A stretch of 64,000 nt of DNA from Flagellimonas onchidii (GTDB taxonomy: Bacteria > Bacteroidota > Bacteroidia > Flavobacteriales > Flavobacteriaceae), in assembly GCF_004804315.1 (NCBI RefSeq), contig NZ_SRXX01000008.1, positions 116,021 to 180,020 of the forward strand, given 5' to 3'. Below, piece after piece: positions 45,530 to 55,057 of the stretch. Under the pieces are notes generated by a model. It had not been told where the DNA came from. It saw only the letters and a list, made by a program, of their open reading frames with translations, and searched no databases. Numbering within the stretch: position 1 is the stretch's first letter; each line of letters opens with the position of its first letter. The position numbers were made by a program, and so were the translations under genes.

Positions 45530-46561
45530 ATGGATTACCATGAGTATGAATTAGAAGATTTTTTAGCTGATCCAGAGTTTAGAAACTGGGTATTAAAACC
45601 AAATCCGGCCTCACATTTTTTCTGGAAAAAATGGTTGGCCGCCAATCCTTCCAAAAGAGATACCATTTTTGCCGCTAAAGAGATTATACTTTCTCTTAAG
45701 TTTCATTCGTGCAATTCTATTGATGATGAAGATCAAGGAGAGTTGTTGAAATCTATCCTGGGAAAAAGGAAAACCGCTTCCGATATAAAAAGAATGACGT
45801 GGCGTAGAATTGCTATGCAAGCTGCCGCATGCGTTTTACTGTTTTTGGGATTGTCGATAGGACATAGAATGTCTACCACTGCCGAATTGAATCCTATACT
45901 TGCTTCGGTAAAATATATCGTTAAGGAGAACTTCAAAGGGCAAAAATCGAGAGTTACTTTACCGGACGGTTCTACGGTATTCTTAAACAATAATAGTAGA
46001 ATTTCTTATGCATCAAAATTTGCCAACGAAAGGGAGATATTTCTAGAGGGGGAGGCATTTTTTGAGGTCAAAAAGGATTCGGCCAAGCCTTTTTTGGTGA
46101 ATTCAAACGGTTTGGTGACCAAAGCCTTGGGAACCTCTTTCAATATTAAAGCACACAAGGGCAAAAAAGTTGAGGTAGGGCTGGTTACCGGAAAAATATC
46201 GGTGGCCTCTGTGTCTGAAGATAAAAGTGTTAAAATTATTGATGACAAGGGGGGTAAGGCTATATACGATGCTTTTGAAGGACAGCTGGACATATCGGCC
46301 TACGAGGACATGGATTTTTATAAATGGACCAAGCGTATATTAGTGTTCAAGGCAGCTGATTTTGACGAGATCAAAGAGGCTTTGGAAAATTGGTATGATG
46401 TGGATATCACAGTTGAGAATTTGAACAGAAAAATTACATATACCGGCGAATTTCCAAGCGAGAGTTTGGAAAATGTATTGGAAAGAATTGCCTTCGTTGA
46501 AAAATTTTCCTTCAAAATAAATGAGGAGAACGAAAGGGAGATTACCATAGTATTTAAATAA
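45530..46561 (+). CDS. FecR-family anti-sigma factor
   Basis: A 343-residue membrane anti-sigma factor. The frame opens at 45512, but the ATG at 45530 (MDYHEYELEDFLADPEF) gives the usual N-terminus. One membrane segment is at about 95-112 (AAACVLLFLGLSIG). The FecR domain at about 140-240 reads KSRVTLPDGSTVFLNNNSRI, FLEGEAFFEVKKDSAKPF and ALGTSFNIKAH. A DUF4974 domain at about 280-343 ends the protein. It partners with the sigma at 44630 on the inside and the STN domain of the receptor at 46704 on the outside. Confidence 0.93.
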   Translation: MDYHEYELEDFLADPEFRNWVLKPNPASHFFWKKWLAANPSKRDTIFAAKEIILSLKFHSCNSIDDEDQGELLKSILGKRKTASDIKRMTWRRIAMQAAACVLLFLGLSIGHRMSTTAELNPILASVKYIVKENFKGQKSRVTLPDGSTVFLNNNSRISYASKFANEREIFLEGEAFFEVKKDSAKPFLVNSNGLVTKALGTSFNIKAHKGKKVEVGLVTGKISVASVSEDKSVKIIDDKGGKAIYDAFEGQLDISAYEDMDFYKWTKRILVFKAADFDEIKEALENWYDVDITVENLNRKITYTGEFPSESLENVLERIAFVEKFSFKINEENEREITIVFK

Positions 46562-46703
46562 TAACCACTAAAACTTAGACTTATGAAAATGAAAAGCTAC
46601 CCGTAAAAAATAAGTTTGCTCCAAAGAAAATGGCACTTTCGATGGAGACAAACTTATCATCAAAAGTTCAATTAAAGTATATCAACTAAACCGATGTAAA
46701 AGT

Positions 46704-49700
46704 ATGAAATTTAAACTATCTAAAACAATCGCTATGCTCTCTAGGATATTTATTTTGCAAATAGTGTTCTGCTATTTTGCAATGGCAAATGAGGGGTATA
46801 CGCAAAGCATGAAAGACACTTACCTTGAGTGGAACTCCGTTCGACAAGTTAAGGTATTGGATGTCTTCGAAGAAATCGAGAACCAATCTGCTTTCAAATT
46901 CAATTATGATGAGAAAGATGTAAACAGAAGGACCAAATTCCAGATTGCCTTGGGAACACACTCCGTGTATGATCTTCTGGAGCAACTAAGTAAAGAAGCT
47001 TCACTGAATTTCAGAAGAATGAATAGCACAATTGCAGTCACGCCAAGACTGGAAGAAAGTGCTCCAGTAATTGTTGAAAAAGTAGTTCAGCAAACCGTAT
47101 CCGGTACAGTTACCGATAATGCTGGTTCTCCTCTACCAGGAGTAAATGTTGTGGAAAAAGGAACTTCAAATGGTACCTCAACGGATTTTGATGGAAACTA
47201 CACTATTTCAGTGTCCAATGGAGCGGTATTGGTGTTTTCTTCTCTTGGATTCACTTCTAGGGAAATGGCTGTTGATGGTCAATCGACTGTCAATGTGTCT
47301 CTTTCTGAAGATGCTGAACAATTGGGAGAGGTTGTGGTAACGGCTTTGGGTATCAAAAGACAAGAAAAAACACTGACATACGCTCAACAAACAGTTGGTG
47401 CTGATGAGATTACCAAGACAAGGGACGTTAACTTTCTGAACAGTATCAATGGTAAGACTGCAGGTGTTGAAATCAAGAAAAGTAGTTCTGGTGCCGGTGG
47501 GTCTACTAAAATTCTGTTAAGGGGAAATAAATCTCTAAATGGTGACAGTACTCCATTGTTTGTAATCGATGGTATTCCTTTGGCAAACAACCGTGGCGAC
47601 CAGCCGGGTATGTGGGGTGGTACAGATTCTGGAGACGGTATTTCGGCTTTGAATCCTGATGATATTGCTAGTATTAGTATCCTTAGAGGTGCCAATGCGG
47701 CACTACTTTACGGTAGTGCAGGGGCAAATGGAGTTGTCCTTATTACTACAAAAGAAGGACAAGCGGGTAAAACCACAGTTTCCCTCAATTCAGGTGTGAC
47801 CTTTGAAAGTATCATAGAGACACCGGATTTACAGTTCAGATATGGTGCTGTTGGAGAAGCGAAAGAAAGTTGGGACACTACGCCAGGTAATTATGCAAGC
47901 AATTATGTAGATGATTTCTTTTCTACAGGGGCCAACTTTATCAATTCACTTTCTGTTAGTGGTGGAAATGATAGAACTACAGCCTATTTTTCCTATTCCA
48001 ATACTACAGCTACCGGTATTACACCGGATAACACCTATTCCAGAAATAACGTAGCCTTTAAGCAATCAACCAAGCTGTTGAATGATAAATTGACTGTAAG
48101 CTCGAATATTATCTTATCTATTGAGAATTCGGAGAACAGACTGCCTTCTGGGTACTATCTAAATCCTTTGACCGGTCTTTATTTCTTCCCGCGTAACCGC
48201 GATTTTGAAGACACTAGGGTTAACTATCAGGTGTTTGATGAATCACGTAATCTTTACGCAATGAATTGGTTTGTGAATGATCACCACCAATCCAACCCAT
48301 ATTGGATTATCAATAACCAACCTAGGGAACAGAACAATAGAAGGGTAATTGCTAGTTTGACTTTGAATTATCAGCTGGCAGATGCGCTTAACCTTCAGGT
48401 TAGGGGGAACTACGATTATGCAAATATTACTCGTGAACAGAGACATGCGGCTACTTCTAATACCACAAATGTGAATAGAAATGGTACTTGGGATTATCAC
48501 AAATATGAAGACCGTTTGATTTATACTGATGCGATTTTGACGTATGATGCTGATTTGTCTGATAGTTTCAGCCTTACGGCCCTTGTAGGAGGTAGCTACA
48601 CTGAAACAGATTATGGCGATGGGGTCAGAGTTTGGCAAAGTAGTGGTAATGGTTTAATTTATCCCAATGAGTTTAGTTTCCAAAACCTGAGTTTGACACA
48701 AAGACCAGTTGAATCGGTAACCAACGGGGTAATAAAAAAACAAGGGTTGTTTGCCAATGCTACCTTAGGATATAAGGAAATGTTGTTTTTAGATGTGGGG
48801 GGAAGAAACGATTGGGCTTCGACCTTGGCACTTACCGGAAATGACTCTTATTTCTATCCTTCAGTAGGTCTAACAGCAATTGTTAGTGAAATGTTTGATA
48901 TGCCAGAAGCTATTAGTTTTGCAAAATTCAGGGTTTCTAGTACTCAAGTGGCAAACGAAGTACCTTTTAATTCAATTAGTCCTAATAACAGAATTGTTGA
49001 TGCAGTCGGGACTTTGGAGCGAAATGACATATTGCCCTTTACCGATGCGAAACCAGAGATCATTACCAGTACAGAGTTTGGTGCTGATTGGCGATTTTTT
49101 GGAAATCGATTGGGTATTGACTTTACCTATTACCATATAAAAAGTACAGATCAGTTTGTTGAGATTAGCATAGATGCTGATGATCCAATAGGACAAGGTA
49201 GATACGATAGGAGATTTATTAATGCAGGAGAAATAGTAAATAAAGGGGTGGAGATTTCATTGAATGGGTCGCCCATACGCAATGACAACTTGGAGTGGAA
49301 TACGACATTTAACTTTACAACTAACAAAAATGAAGTTGTGGATATTGGACCAAATGATGATAGTTTTCTAAACCTTGGATCATCTGAGGGTTATTATTCT
49401 CGATTGTTTGAAGGTGGAAGTTTTAATGATTTGTATGTATTGAAATTCCGTAGGGATGACCAAGGAAGAATTCTTTTTGATGATAACGGAAATCCTTTGC
49501 GAACACAATTACCTGAATTAATAGGGAATCTTGATCCAGACTTTACCTTGGGATGGAACAACATCATTTCTTATAAGAGATGGAGTGCCAGTGCTTTGAT
49601 TAATGGAGTGTTTGGCGGTAAGGTATTTAGCCAGACTGAATCCATGTTGGATGGAGCAGGAGTATCCGAGCGCACCGCAGTCGCCAGAGATGCTGGAAGT

Positions 49701-50060
49701 GTTGCCGTAAATGGTGTGGTGGAATCATCAGGAGCTGCGGTGACGAGTGTAGACCCTGAACAATGGTTTCGTTTCATAGGGGATCGTAATGGTGTGGGAG
49801 AAGCTTATGTTTATGACCGAACAAACATTAGATTGGCACAGTTGTCTTTGGCTTATGATATTGATTTGGACAAGTTGAATATGCCCTTCATACAATCAGC
49901 TTCCATTGCCTTTATCGGTAATAACCTGTTCTTTATCAAAAAAGAGGCTCCGTTTGATCCGGAATTGGCCATGAGTACTAATAGAAACTCTGTAGGTCTG
50001 GATAACTTTAATCTACCGTCTACACGGAATTATGGACTGAACCTTAAAGTAACTTTTTAA
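46704..50060 (+). CDS. SusC-type TonB-dependent receptor with STN signalling domain
   Basis: Outer-membrane glycan importer, 1,118 residues. The signal peptide spans about 1-34 (IFILQIVFCYFAMANEGYTQ). An STN domain at about 45-110 (VLDVFEEIENQSAFKFNYDE) precedes a carboxypeptidase-regulatory-like domain at about 130-205 (GTVTDNAGSPLPGVNVVEKG). The plug starts near 212 (LGEVVVTALGIKRQEK, ILLRGNKSLNGDSTPLFVID) and the barrel ends in YGLNLKVTF. The domain order is the same as in the receptor at 2090, but the sequence is clearly different in the barrel, so it probably takes up a different ligand. Its SusD partner, 2 bases downstream, is frameshifted. A 142-base leader precedes the start. Confidence 0.95.
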   Translation: MKFKLSKTIAMLSRIFILQIVFCYFAMANEGYTQSMKDTYLEWNSVRQVKVLDVFEEIENQSAFKFNYDEKDVNRRTKFQIALGTHSVYDLLEQLSKEASLNFRRMNSTIAVTPRLEESAPVIVEKVVQQTVSGTVTDNAGSPLPGVNVVEKGTSNGTSTDFDGNYTISVSNGAVLVFSSLGFTSREMAVDGQSTVNVSLSEDAEQLGEVVVTALGIKRQEKTLTYAQQTVGADEITKTRDVNFLNSINGKTAGVEIKKSSSGAGGSTKILLRGNKSLNGDSTPLFVIDGIPLANNRGDQPGMWGGTDSGDGISALNPDDIASISILRGANAALLYGSAGANGVVLITTKEGQAGKTTVSLNSGVTFESIIETPDLQFRYGAVGEAKESWDTTPGNYASNYVDDFFSTGANFINSLSVSGGNDRTTAYFSYSNTTATGITPDNTYSRNNVAFKQSTKLLNDKLTVSSNIILSIENSENRLPSGYYLNPLTGLYFFPRNRDFEDTRVNYQVFDESRNLYAMNWFVNDHHQSNPYWIINNQPREQNNRRVIASLTLNYQLADALNLQVRGNYDYANITREQRHAATSNTTNVNRNGTWDYHKYEDRLIYTDAILTYDADLSDSFSLTALVGGSYTETDYGDGVRVWQSSGNGLIYPNEFSFQNLSLTQRPVESVTNGVIKKQGLFANATLGYKEMLFLDVGGRNDWASTLALTGNDSYFYPSVGLTAIVSEMFDMPEAISFAKFRVSSTQVANEVPFNSISPNNRIVDAVGTLERNDILPFTDAKPEIITSTEFGADWRFFGNRLGIDFTYYHIKSTDQFVEISIDADDPIGQGRYDRRFINAGEIVNKGVEISLNGSPIRNDNLEWNTTFNFTTNKNEVVDIGPNDDSFLNLGSSEGYYSRLFEGGSFNDLYVLKFRRDDQGRILFDDNGNPLRTQLPELIGNLDPDFTLGWNNIISYKRWSASALINGVFGGKVFSQTESMLDGAGVSERTAVARDAGSVAVNGVVESSGAAVTSVDPEQWFRFIGDRNGVGEAYVYDRTNIRLAQLSLAYDIDLDKLNMPFIQSASIAFIGNNLFFIKKEAPFDPELAMSTNRNSVGLDNFNLPSTRNYGLNLKVTF

Positions 50061-50062
50061 AA

Positions 50063-51648
50063 ATGGATATGAAAAAGTATATATATGTATTAGCAACGGT
50101 ATGGGCACTAGGTGCATGTACCAGCGACTTTGAAGAGACCAATACCAATCCATATCAGATTACCGATGAATCTCTGAAGCAGGATTTTAACAATATTGGT
50201 GCTTTTTTCCCGAGCTTATTGTCAAATCTTTATGGGATTCAGATTGACCATAATTTGACCAACGATTCCTATGCCAGGCATCTGGCAACTCCTACCCCTT
50301 TCGTGGGTGGAGTAAACAATACCACCTATTATTTACGTTGGAATCGGTATTGGGATGTACAGTATGGCAATGTAATGGGACCAGCAACCAAGTAATCGAT
50401 ATTGCCTCACAAGAAGAGGGCAATGAAGCGTTTATTGAATTGGCCAATTTGATCAAAATTCTTTCCATGCACCGTTTAACTGTGTATCAAGGCCCCATCA
50501 TTTATACAGAGTTTGGTTTGGGAAAAACGGGGGAATATGATAGCGAACAAACATTATATAATGCCTTCTTTGCAGATTTGGATCGTATCATAAGTGTTTT
50601 AAAGGCCAATGCCGATTTTGGCGGTTTTGCAGCCTTTGATGACAGTTATGGCGGAGACATTGCTGCATGGGCCAAGTTGGCAAACTCCATAAGACTTCGT
50701 CTGGCTATTAGGATTTCCAAAGTAGATCCGGCAAAGGCCCAAGCTGAAGGTGAAAAAGCTATAGCAGATTCTGCAGGACTTATACTTGCTAATTCTGAGA
50801 ATTTTAATATCTCCAATTATGGAAGAAAGTACCATCCGGCGGTAATCTGCTTTGAATGGAATGATACCCGTATGAGTGCGAGTATGGAATCTATACTTGG
50901 TGGATACAACGATCCTAGGGTTGCGGCTTTCTTTGACCCGGCAACTGACCCTGCTGTGGTTGCAGACCATCCAGATTGGCCCTATAAAGGAATCCGAAAT
51001 GGAGCCACTTTGGGGGCTAAAGATGATCGTTTGAGTTACTCGACCATTGACCTTTCTTTTAATGATCCCGCCGTGGTAACAAGTCGGAAAATGATGAGTG
51101 CAGATGAAGTTCATTTCCTATTGGCAGAGGCTGCGCTTCGTGGTTGGGCAGGTGCAGGAGATGCTGGTACACATTATGAAATGGGAGTACGTACCTCATT
51201 TGAACTATGGGGAGCAGGAGGTGTTGACGACTATTTGGCCGATGATACGAGCATACCTTGGGATTATACAGATCCAAAAGCGGCTGCTGGAGTTAATGCC
51301 TTCACCAATAGAATTACAAATACTATTGCTTGGGACGAGGCTGCAGATAATGAAACCAAATTGGAGAAGATCATTACCCAAAAGTGGATTGCTGCTTATA
51401 CCGATTCCATGGAGCCATGGGTAGACCATCGTAGAACGGATTATCCCAAACTTCCGTTTAACTATCAGAATGATAGTAATTCGGATTGGGGGGTTATAGC
51501 GGATGATGATTTCTTAAGAAGAATGACATTCATCAACAGCCAACGGGAAAACAATCCCACTGGTGTCGCTGATGCAACTACTAAGTTAGGTGGCCCTGAT
51601 GAAATTGGAACACGTCTCTGGTGGGATACCGGAGGACCTAATTTCTAA
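50063..51648 (+). pseudogene. SusD-like lipoprotein gene broken by a one-base frameshift
   Basis: Two reading frames together make one SusD-like protein of about 528 residues. The first frame (50063-50395) encodes the lipoprotein signal and N-terminus (MKKYIYVLATVWALGACTSD onward) and stops at TAA 50393. The second frame, open from 50338 to 51648, carries the rest, joining at QVIDIASQEEGNEAF and ending TRLWWDTGGPNF. Adding one C after 50389 restores a single frame (reading ...PATQVIDIA...). No other damage is seen and both halves match the family, so this is either a very recent mutation, a sequencing error in a short C run, or a -1 recoding site. It is the partner of the SusC at 46704. Confidence 0.88.
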
Positions 51649-51656
51649 TGGGGCGA

Positions 51657-51690
51657 AAAAAAAACCTGTGGCTAACCCCACAGGTTTTTT
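51657..51690 (+). terminator. Intrinsic terminator after the second susD
   Basis: Stem ACCTGTGG (51664-51671) and CCACAGGT (51678-51685) with a 6-base loop, extended by flanking A/T pairs and followed by TTTTTT to 51690. It starts just after the susD stop and ends 42 bases before the FG-GAP start codon. The A-run on the left could let it act on both strands. Confidence 0.85.
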
Positions 51691-51731
51691 AGTATATGAT
51701 GTATGTAAGATTTTAAACCAACCGATAATTT

Positions 51732-54700
51732 ATGTATCCCAATTACAAAACCTATTTGATTCTATTTTTAATAGGAGCAATCTGCTCATGTAAAAAAATA
51801 GACTCTAGCAAACTCTTTTCAAAAATGCCTTCCAGCCATACGGGCATCAAATTCAAAAATTTAGTTGTCGAAACTGATGAATTCAACATTCTTACCTATG
51901 GCAATATTTATAACGGAGGAGGAGTGGCCGTTGGGGATATCAATAATGATGGACTTCAAGACCTCTATTTTACAGGTAGTATGGTCGGCAGTCGTTTGTA
52001 TATCAATGAGGGAGACTTTAAATTCAAGGAAATTGCAAAAGATGCAGGAGTATTTGCAGAGGGCCTTTGGAATACGGGCACCTCTATGGCTGATGTAAAC
52101 GGTGATGGTTTTCTGGATATTTACATATGTAGGTCGGCTGCCAAGGATAGCGAAAGAAGACGAAATCTATTATTTATAAATAATGGCGACTTAACTTTTA
52201 CGGAGAAAGCAGCTGAGTATGGTTTGGATGATTTTGGATATTCAACTGAAGCTAATTTTTTTGACTATGATCGGGATGGAGATTTGGATGTTTTTGTACT
52301 TAACCATTCTGTCCAACCGTATTCAAGTTTCAAAAATGCTTCTAAAAAACTTAGGGAAAAGATATATCCTGAATATGCAGACCGCTTATATAGAAATGAC
52401 AATGGTAAGTTTGTGGATGTAAGCAGAGATGCGGGAATAATTTCCAGCCCACTCGGATTTGGTTTGAGTATTTCGGTAAGCGATATCAATGACGATGAAT
52501 GGCCAGATATTTATGTGTCAAACGATTTTCACGAGCACGATTTCCTATACCTGAACAATGGTGATGGTACATTTACCGAAAGTTTAAAAGATTATATTGG
52601 GCATACTTCCCATTTTTCTATGGGGTCCGATATTTCCGATATAAATAATGATGGTAGGCCAGATATCATTACACTTGATATGCTTCCCGAAGGAAACTTT
52701 CGACAAAAAATGGTTTCAGGTCCAGACAACTATGATAAAAACCAATTTTTGGTAAACTCGGACTTCCATCACCAGTATATGCGAAATATGCTGCACTTAA
52801 ATAAAGGCAACTCATTTGCCGAAATAGGACAGCTGGCGGGTATACACGCTACAGACTGGAGTTGGGCACCATTATTTGCAGATTTCAACAACGATGGTTT
52901 CAAAGATATTTTTATCACAAACGGTGTCAAGCGCGATTATACCAACATGGATTTCATGAATTTTGCTGTTCAAAAACGGCTGGAGGAAATGGATTCTGGG
53001 GTTGAGACCGCCATAAAAGACCTCCTTGAAAATATCCCCTCGACCATAGAAGAAAATTACGCTTACCAGAACAAAGGAGACTTGACCTTTAAAAAAACAA
53101 CCGGCGATTGGGGGCTCGGAGGAAAATCCTTGTCAAACGGAGCCGCATACGCAGATTTGGATAACGACGGCGATTTCGACATTATCGTTAACAACACAGA
53201 TCAAGAAGCTTTCATATATCGTAATAACAGCGAGTTGGACAGCCTTAACTACCTTAAGCTGCAATTAAAAGGAAGTGGAAAAAATACTTTTGCAATTGGA
53301 ACCAAAGCGATTGTAAAAATTGGAGAAATGCAACTCCATCAAGAATTATTTCCAGCAAGAGGGTTTCAATCTTCAGTAGACCCATCCCTTATATTTGGTT
53401 TGGGCAAGCATAAAAAAATTGATGAGCTTAAGATTGTATGGCCTGATGGAAATACAACTATTGAAACCAACATAGAAGCAAATCAAACATTGGTTTTGGA
53501 TCAAAAAAATGCAAAACCATCAAATGGTATTGAAAAGAAATCCCCTAAGCTCTATTATAAAGATGTAAGCTCAGATAGTTTATTAAAGTACACCCATAAG
53601 GAAAACAAGTTCATTGACTTTAAAAGAGAGTCACTGATTCCTCATATGCTCTCCACCCAAGGGCCAAAATTGGCTCATGCAGACATCAACAATGATGGTC
53701 TTGAAGACATCTTTGTTGGAGGAGCCAAAGGCAGTTCAGGAGGAATTTTTAAGCAAAATAAAAATGACCGTTTTGACCAAATAGAAAACACCTTTATTGA
53801 AGAGGATACCGAATCGGAAGATATTGACGCACTCTTTTTTGATGCTGATAATGATGGTGATTTGGATCTCTATGTGGTGAGTGGAGGACACGAATTTCAG
53901 GAAGAGTCTCCCGAACTTCAAGACAGATTGTATTTCAACAATAAAGGCAACTTCAAAAAGAACGAAGCTGCTTTACCAAAAATGTTGAACAATGGATCCT
54001 GTGTGAAATCGTATGATTATGACCAAGATGGTGACCAGGACTTATTCGTTGGAGGAAGATCTGTGCCAGGAGAATATCCATTGGCCGCCCGAAGCTATAT
54101 TCTTGAGAATGATGGAAAGGGCAATTTTAAAGATGTGACTCAGCAGGTAAATCAAGATTTGGTTCAACCAGGAATGGTCACTGATGCTATCTGGACAGAT
54201 TTTAACGGAGATAAGGTTAAAGACTTGATTGTGGTGGGTGAATTTATGCCGGTTCGCTTTTTTGTGAACGATAAAGGGAAATTGGTGGAAAACATTGACG
54301 CCGTTGCTGATAAGAACACAAAAGGGTGGTGGAACCGGATTGTTGAAGGAGATTTTGATAATGATGGCGATTCAGATTACATACTAGGGAATTTTGGTTG
54401 GAACTCCCAATTAAAGGCCACAATGGAAGAGCCTGTTCAACTTTACGCTAAGGATTTTGATGATAATGGAGCAATCGACCCTGTTTTATGTTCCTATTTA
54501 ATGGGAGAAAGTTATCCGGTTTTCTCTAAAGATGATTTGGTTGGACAATTGAATGGATTGAAGAGCAAGTATGTAAACTACTCTGACTATGCAAGCCAAA
54601 AAATCTCCGATTTGTTCTCCGAAGACGAATTAAATGATGCATACCTTCTGGAAGCCAACAACTTTTCCACCAGCTTTATAGAAAATAAAGGGAATGGCCA

Positions 54701-55046
54701 ATTTGTGCTCAAATCACTTCCAATACAAGCACAGTTTGCTCCGGTGTATGCAATTTTAGTGGACGATGTTAACCAAGATGGAAACCTTGACATTATTTTG
54801 GCTGGAAACTTTTATGGAACCCGAGTAAAATACGGACGATATGATGCCAACAAAGGACTTTTGATGTTAGGTGATGGTAAAGGAAGTTTTGAGTCCGTAG
54901 AAAACAAGTTGAGCGGACTTGACATTGATGGCGAAGTAAGGGATATACTGCTTGTTAAAAATGGATTGGAAGAGCCTTTATTGCTTTTTGCCAGAAACAA
55001 TCAGCCTTTGGCTATTTACAGGTCAAATGCTTATAGCACCGATTAA
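51732..55046 (+). CDS. FG-GAP/VCBS repeat lipoprotein with ASPIC/UnbV domain
   Basis: A 1,104-residue lipoprotein (signal LILFLIGAICSC, Cys20) made of two beta-propeller halves. FG-GAP/VCBS blades with calcium-binding loops recur: VAVGDINNDGLQDLYF, MADVNGDGFLDIYIC, FDYDRDGDLDVFVLN, FADFNNDGFKDIFITNG, FFDADNDGDLDLYVVSG and VDDVNQDGNLDIILAG. An ASPIC/UnbV domain (about 515-600; FAIGTKAIVKIG, LFPARGFQSSVDPSLIFGLG, IVWPDG) separates the halves. Such proteins accompany SusCD pairs in many Flavobacteriia and are probably surface-exposed glycan-binding or assembly factors; the exact role is not known. It parallels the partial gene at 1-253. Confidence 0.92.
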   Translation: MYPNYKTYLILFLIGAICSCKKIDSSKLFSKMPSSHTGIKFKNLVVETDEFNILTYGNIYNGGGVAVGDINNDGLQDLYFTGSMVGSRLYINEGDFKFKEIAKDAGVFAEGLWNTGTSMADVNGDGFLDIYICRSAAKDSERRRNLLFINNGDLTFTEKAAEYGLDDFGYSTEANFFDYDRDGDLDVFVLNHSVQPYSSFKNASKKLREKIYPEYADRLYRNDNGKFVDVSRDAGIISSPLGFGLSISVSDINDDEWPDIYVSNDFHEHDFLYLNNGDGTFTESLKDYIGHTSHFSMGSDISDINNDGRPDIITLDMLPEGNFRQKMVSGPDNYDKNQFLVNSDFHHQYMRNMLHLNKGNSFAEIGQLAGIHATDWSWAPLFADFNNDGFKDIFITNGVKRDYTNMDFMNFAVQKRLEEMDSGVETAIKDLLENIPSTIEENYAYQNKGDLTFKKTTGDWGLGGKSLSNGAAYADLDNDGDFDIIVNNTDQEAFIYRNNSELDSLNYLKLQLKGSGKNTFAIGTKAIVKIGEMQLHQELFPARGFQSSVDPSLIFGLGKHKKIDELKIVWPDGNTTIETNIEANQTLVLDQKNAKPSNGIEKKSPKLYYKDVSSDSLLKYTHKENKFIDFKRESLIPHMLSTQGPKLAHADINNDGLEDIFVGGAKGSSGGIFKQNKNDRFDQIENTFIEEDTESEDIDALFFDADNDGDLDLYVVSGGHEFQEESPELQDRLYFNNKGNFKKNEAALPKMLNNGSCVKSYDYDQDGDQDLFVGGRSVPGEYPLAARSYILENDGKGNFKDVTQQVNQDLVQPGMVTDAIWTDFNGDKVKDLIVVGEFMPVRFFVNDKGKLVENIDAVADKNTKGWWNRIVEGDFDNDGDSDYILGNFGWNSQLKATMEEPVQLYAKDFDDNGAIDPVLCSYLMGESYPVFSKDDLVGQLNGLKSKYVNYSDYASQKISDLFSEDELNDAYLLEANNFSTSFIENKGNGQFVLKSLPIQAQFAPVYAILVDDVNQDGNLDIILAGNFYGTRVKYGRYDANKGLLMLGDGKGSFESVENKLSGLDIDGEVRDILLVKNGLEEPLLLFARNNQPLAIYRSNAYSTD

Positions 55047-55057
55047 AAAAACACTTT

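Noticed and set aside
50338..51648. The second susD frame as an independent gene starting with MESVLGC
   Set aside because: Its first residues are out-of-frame text; from QVIDIAS onward it completes the SusD protein begun at 50063.
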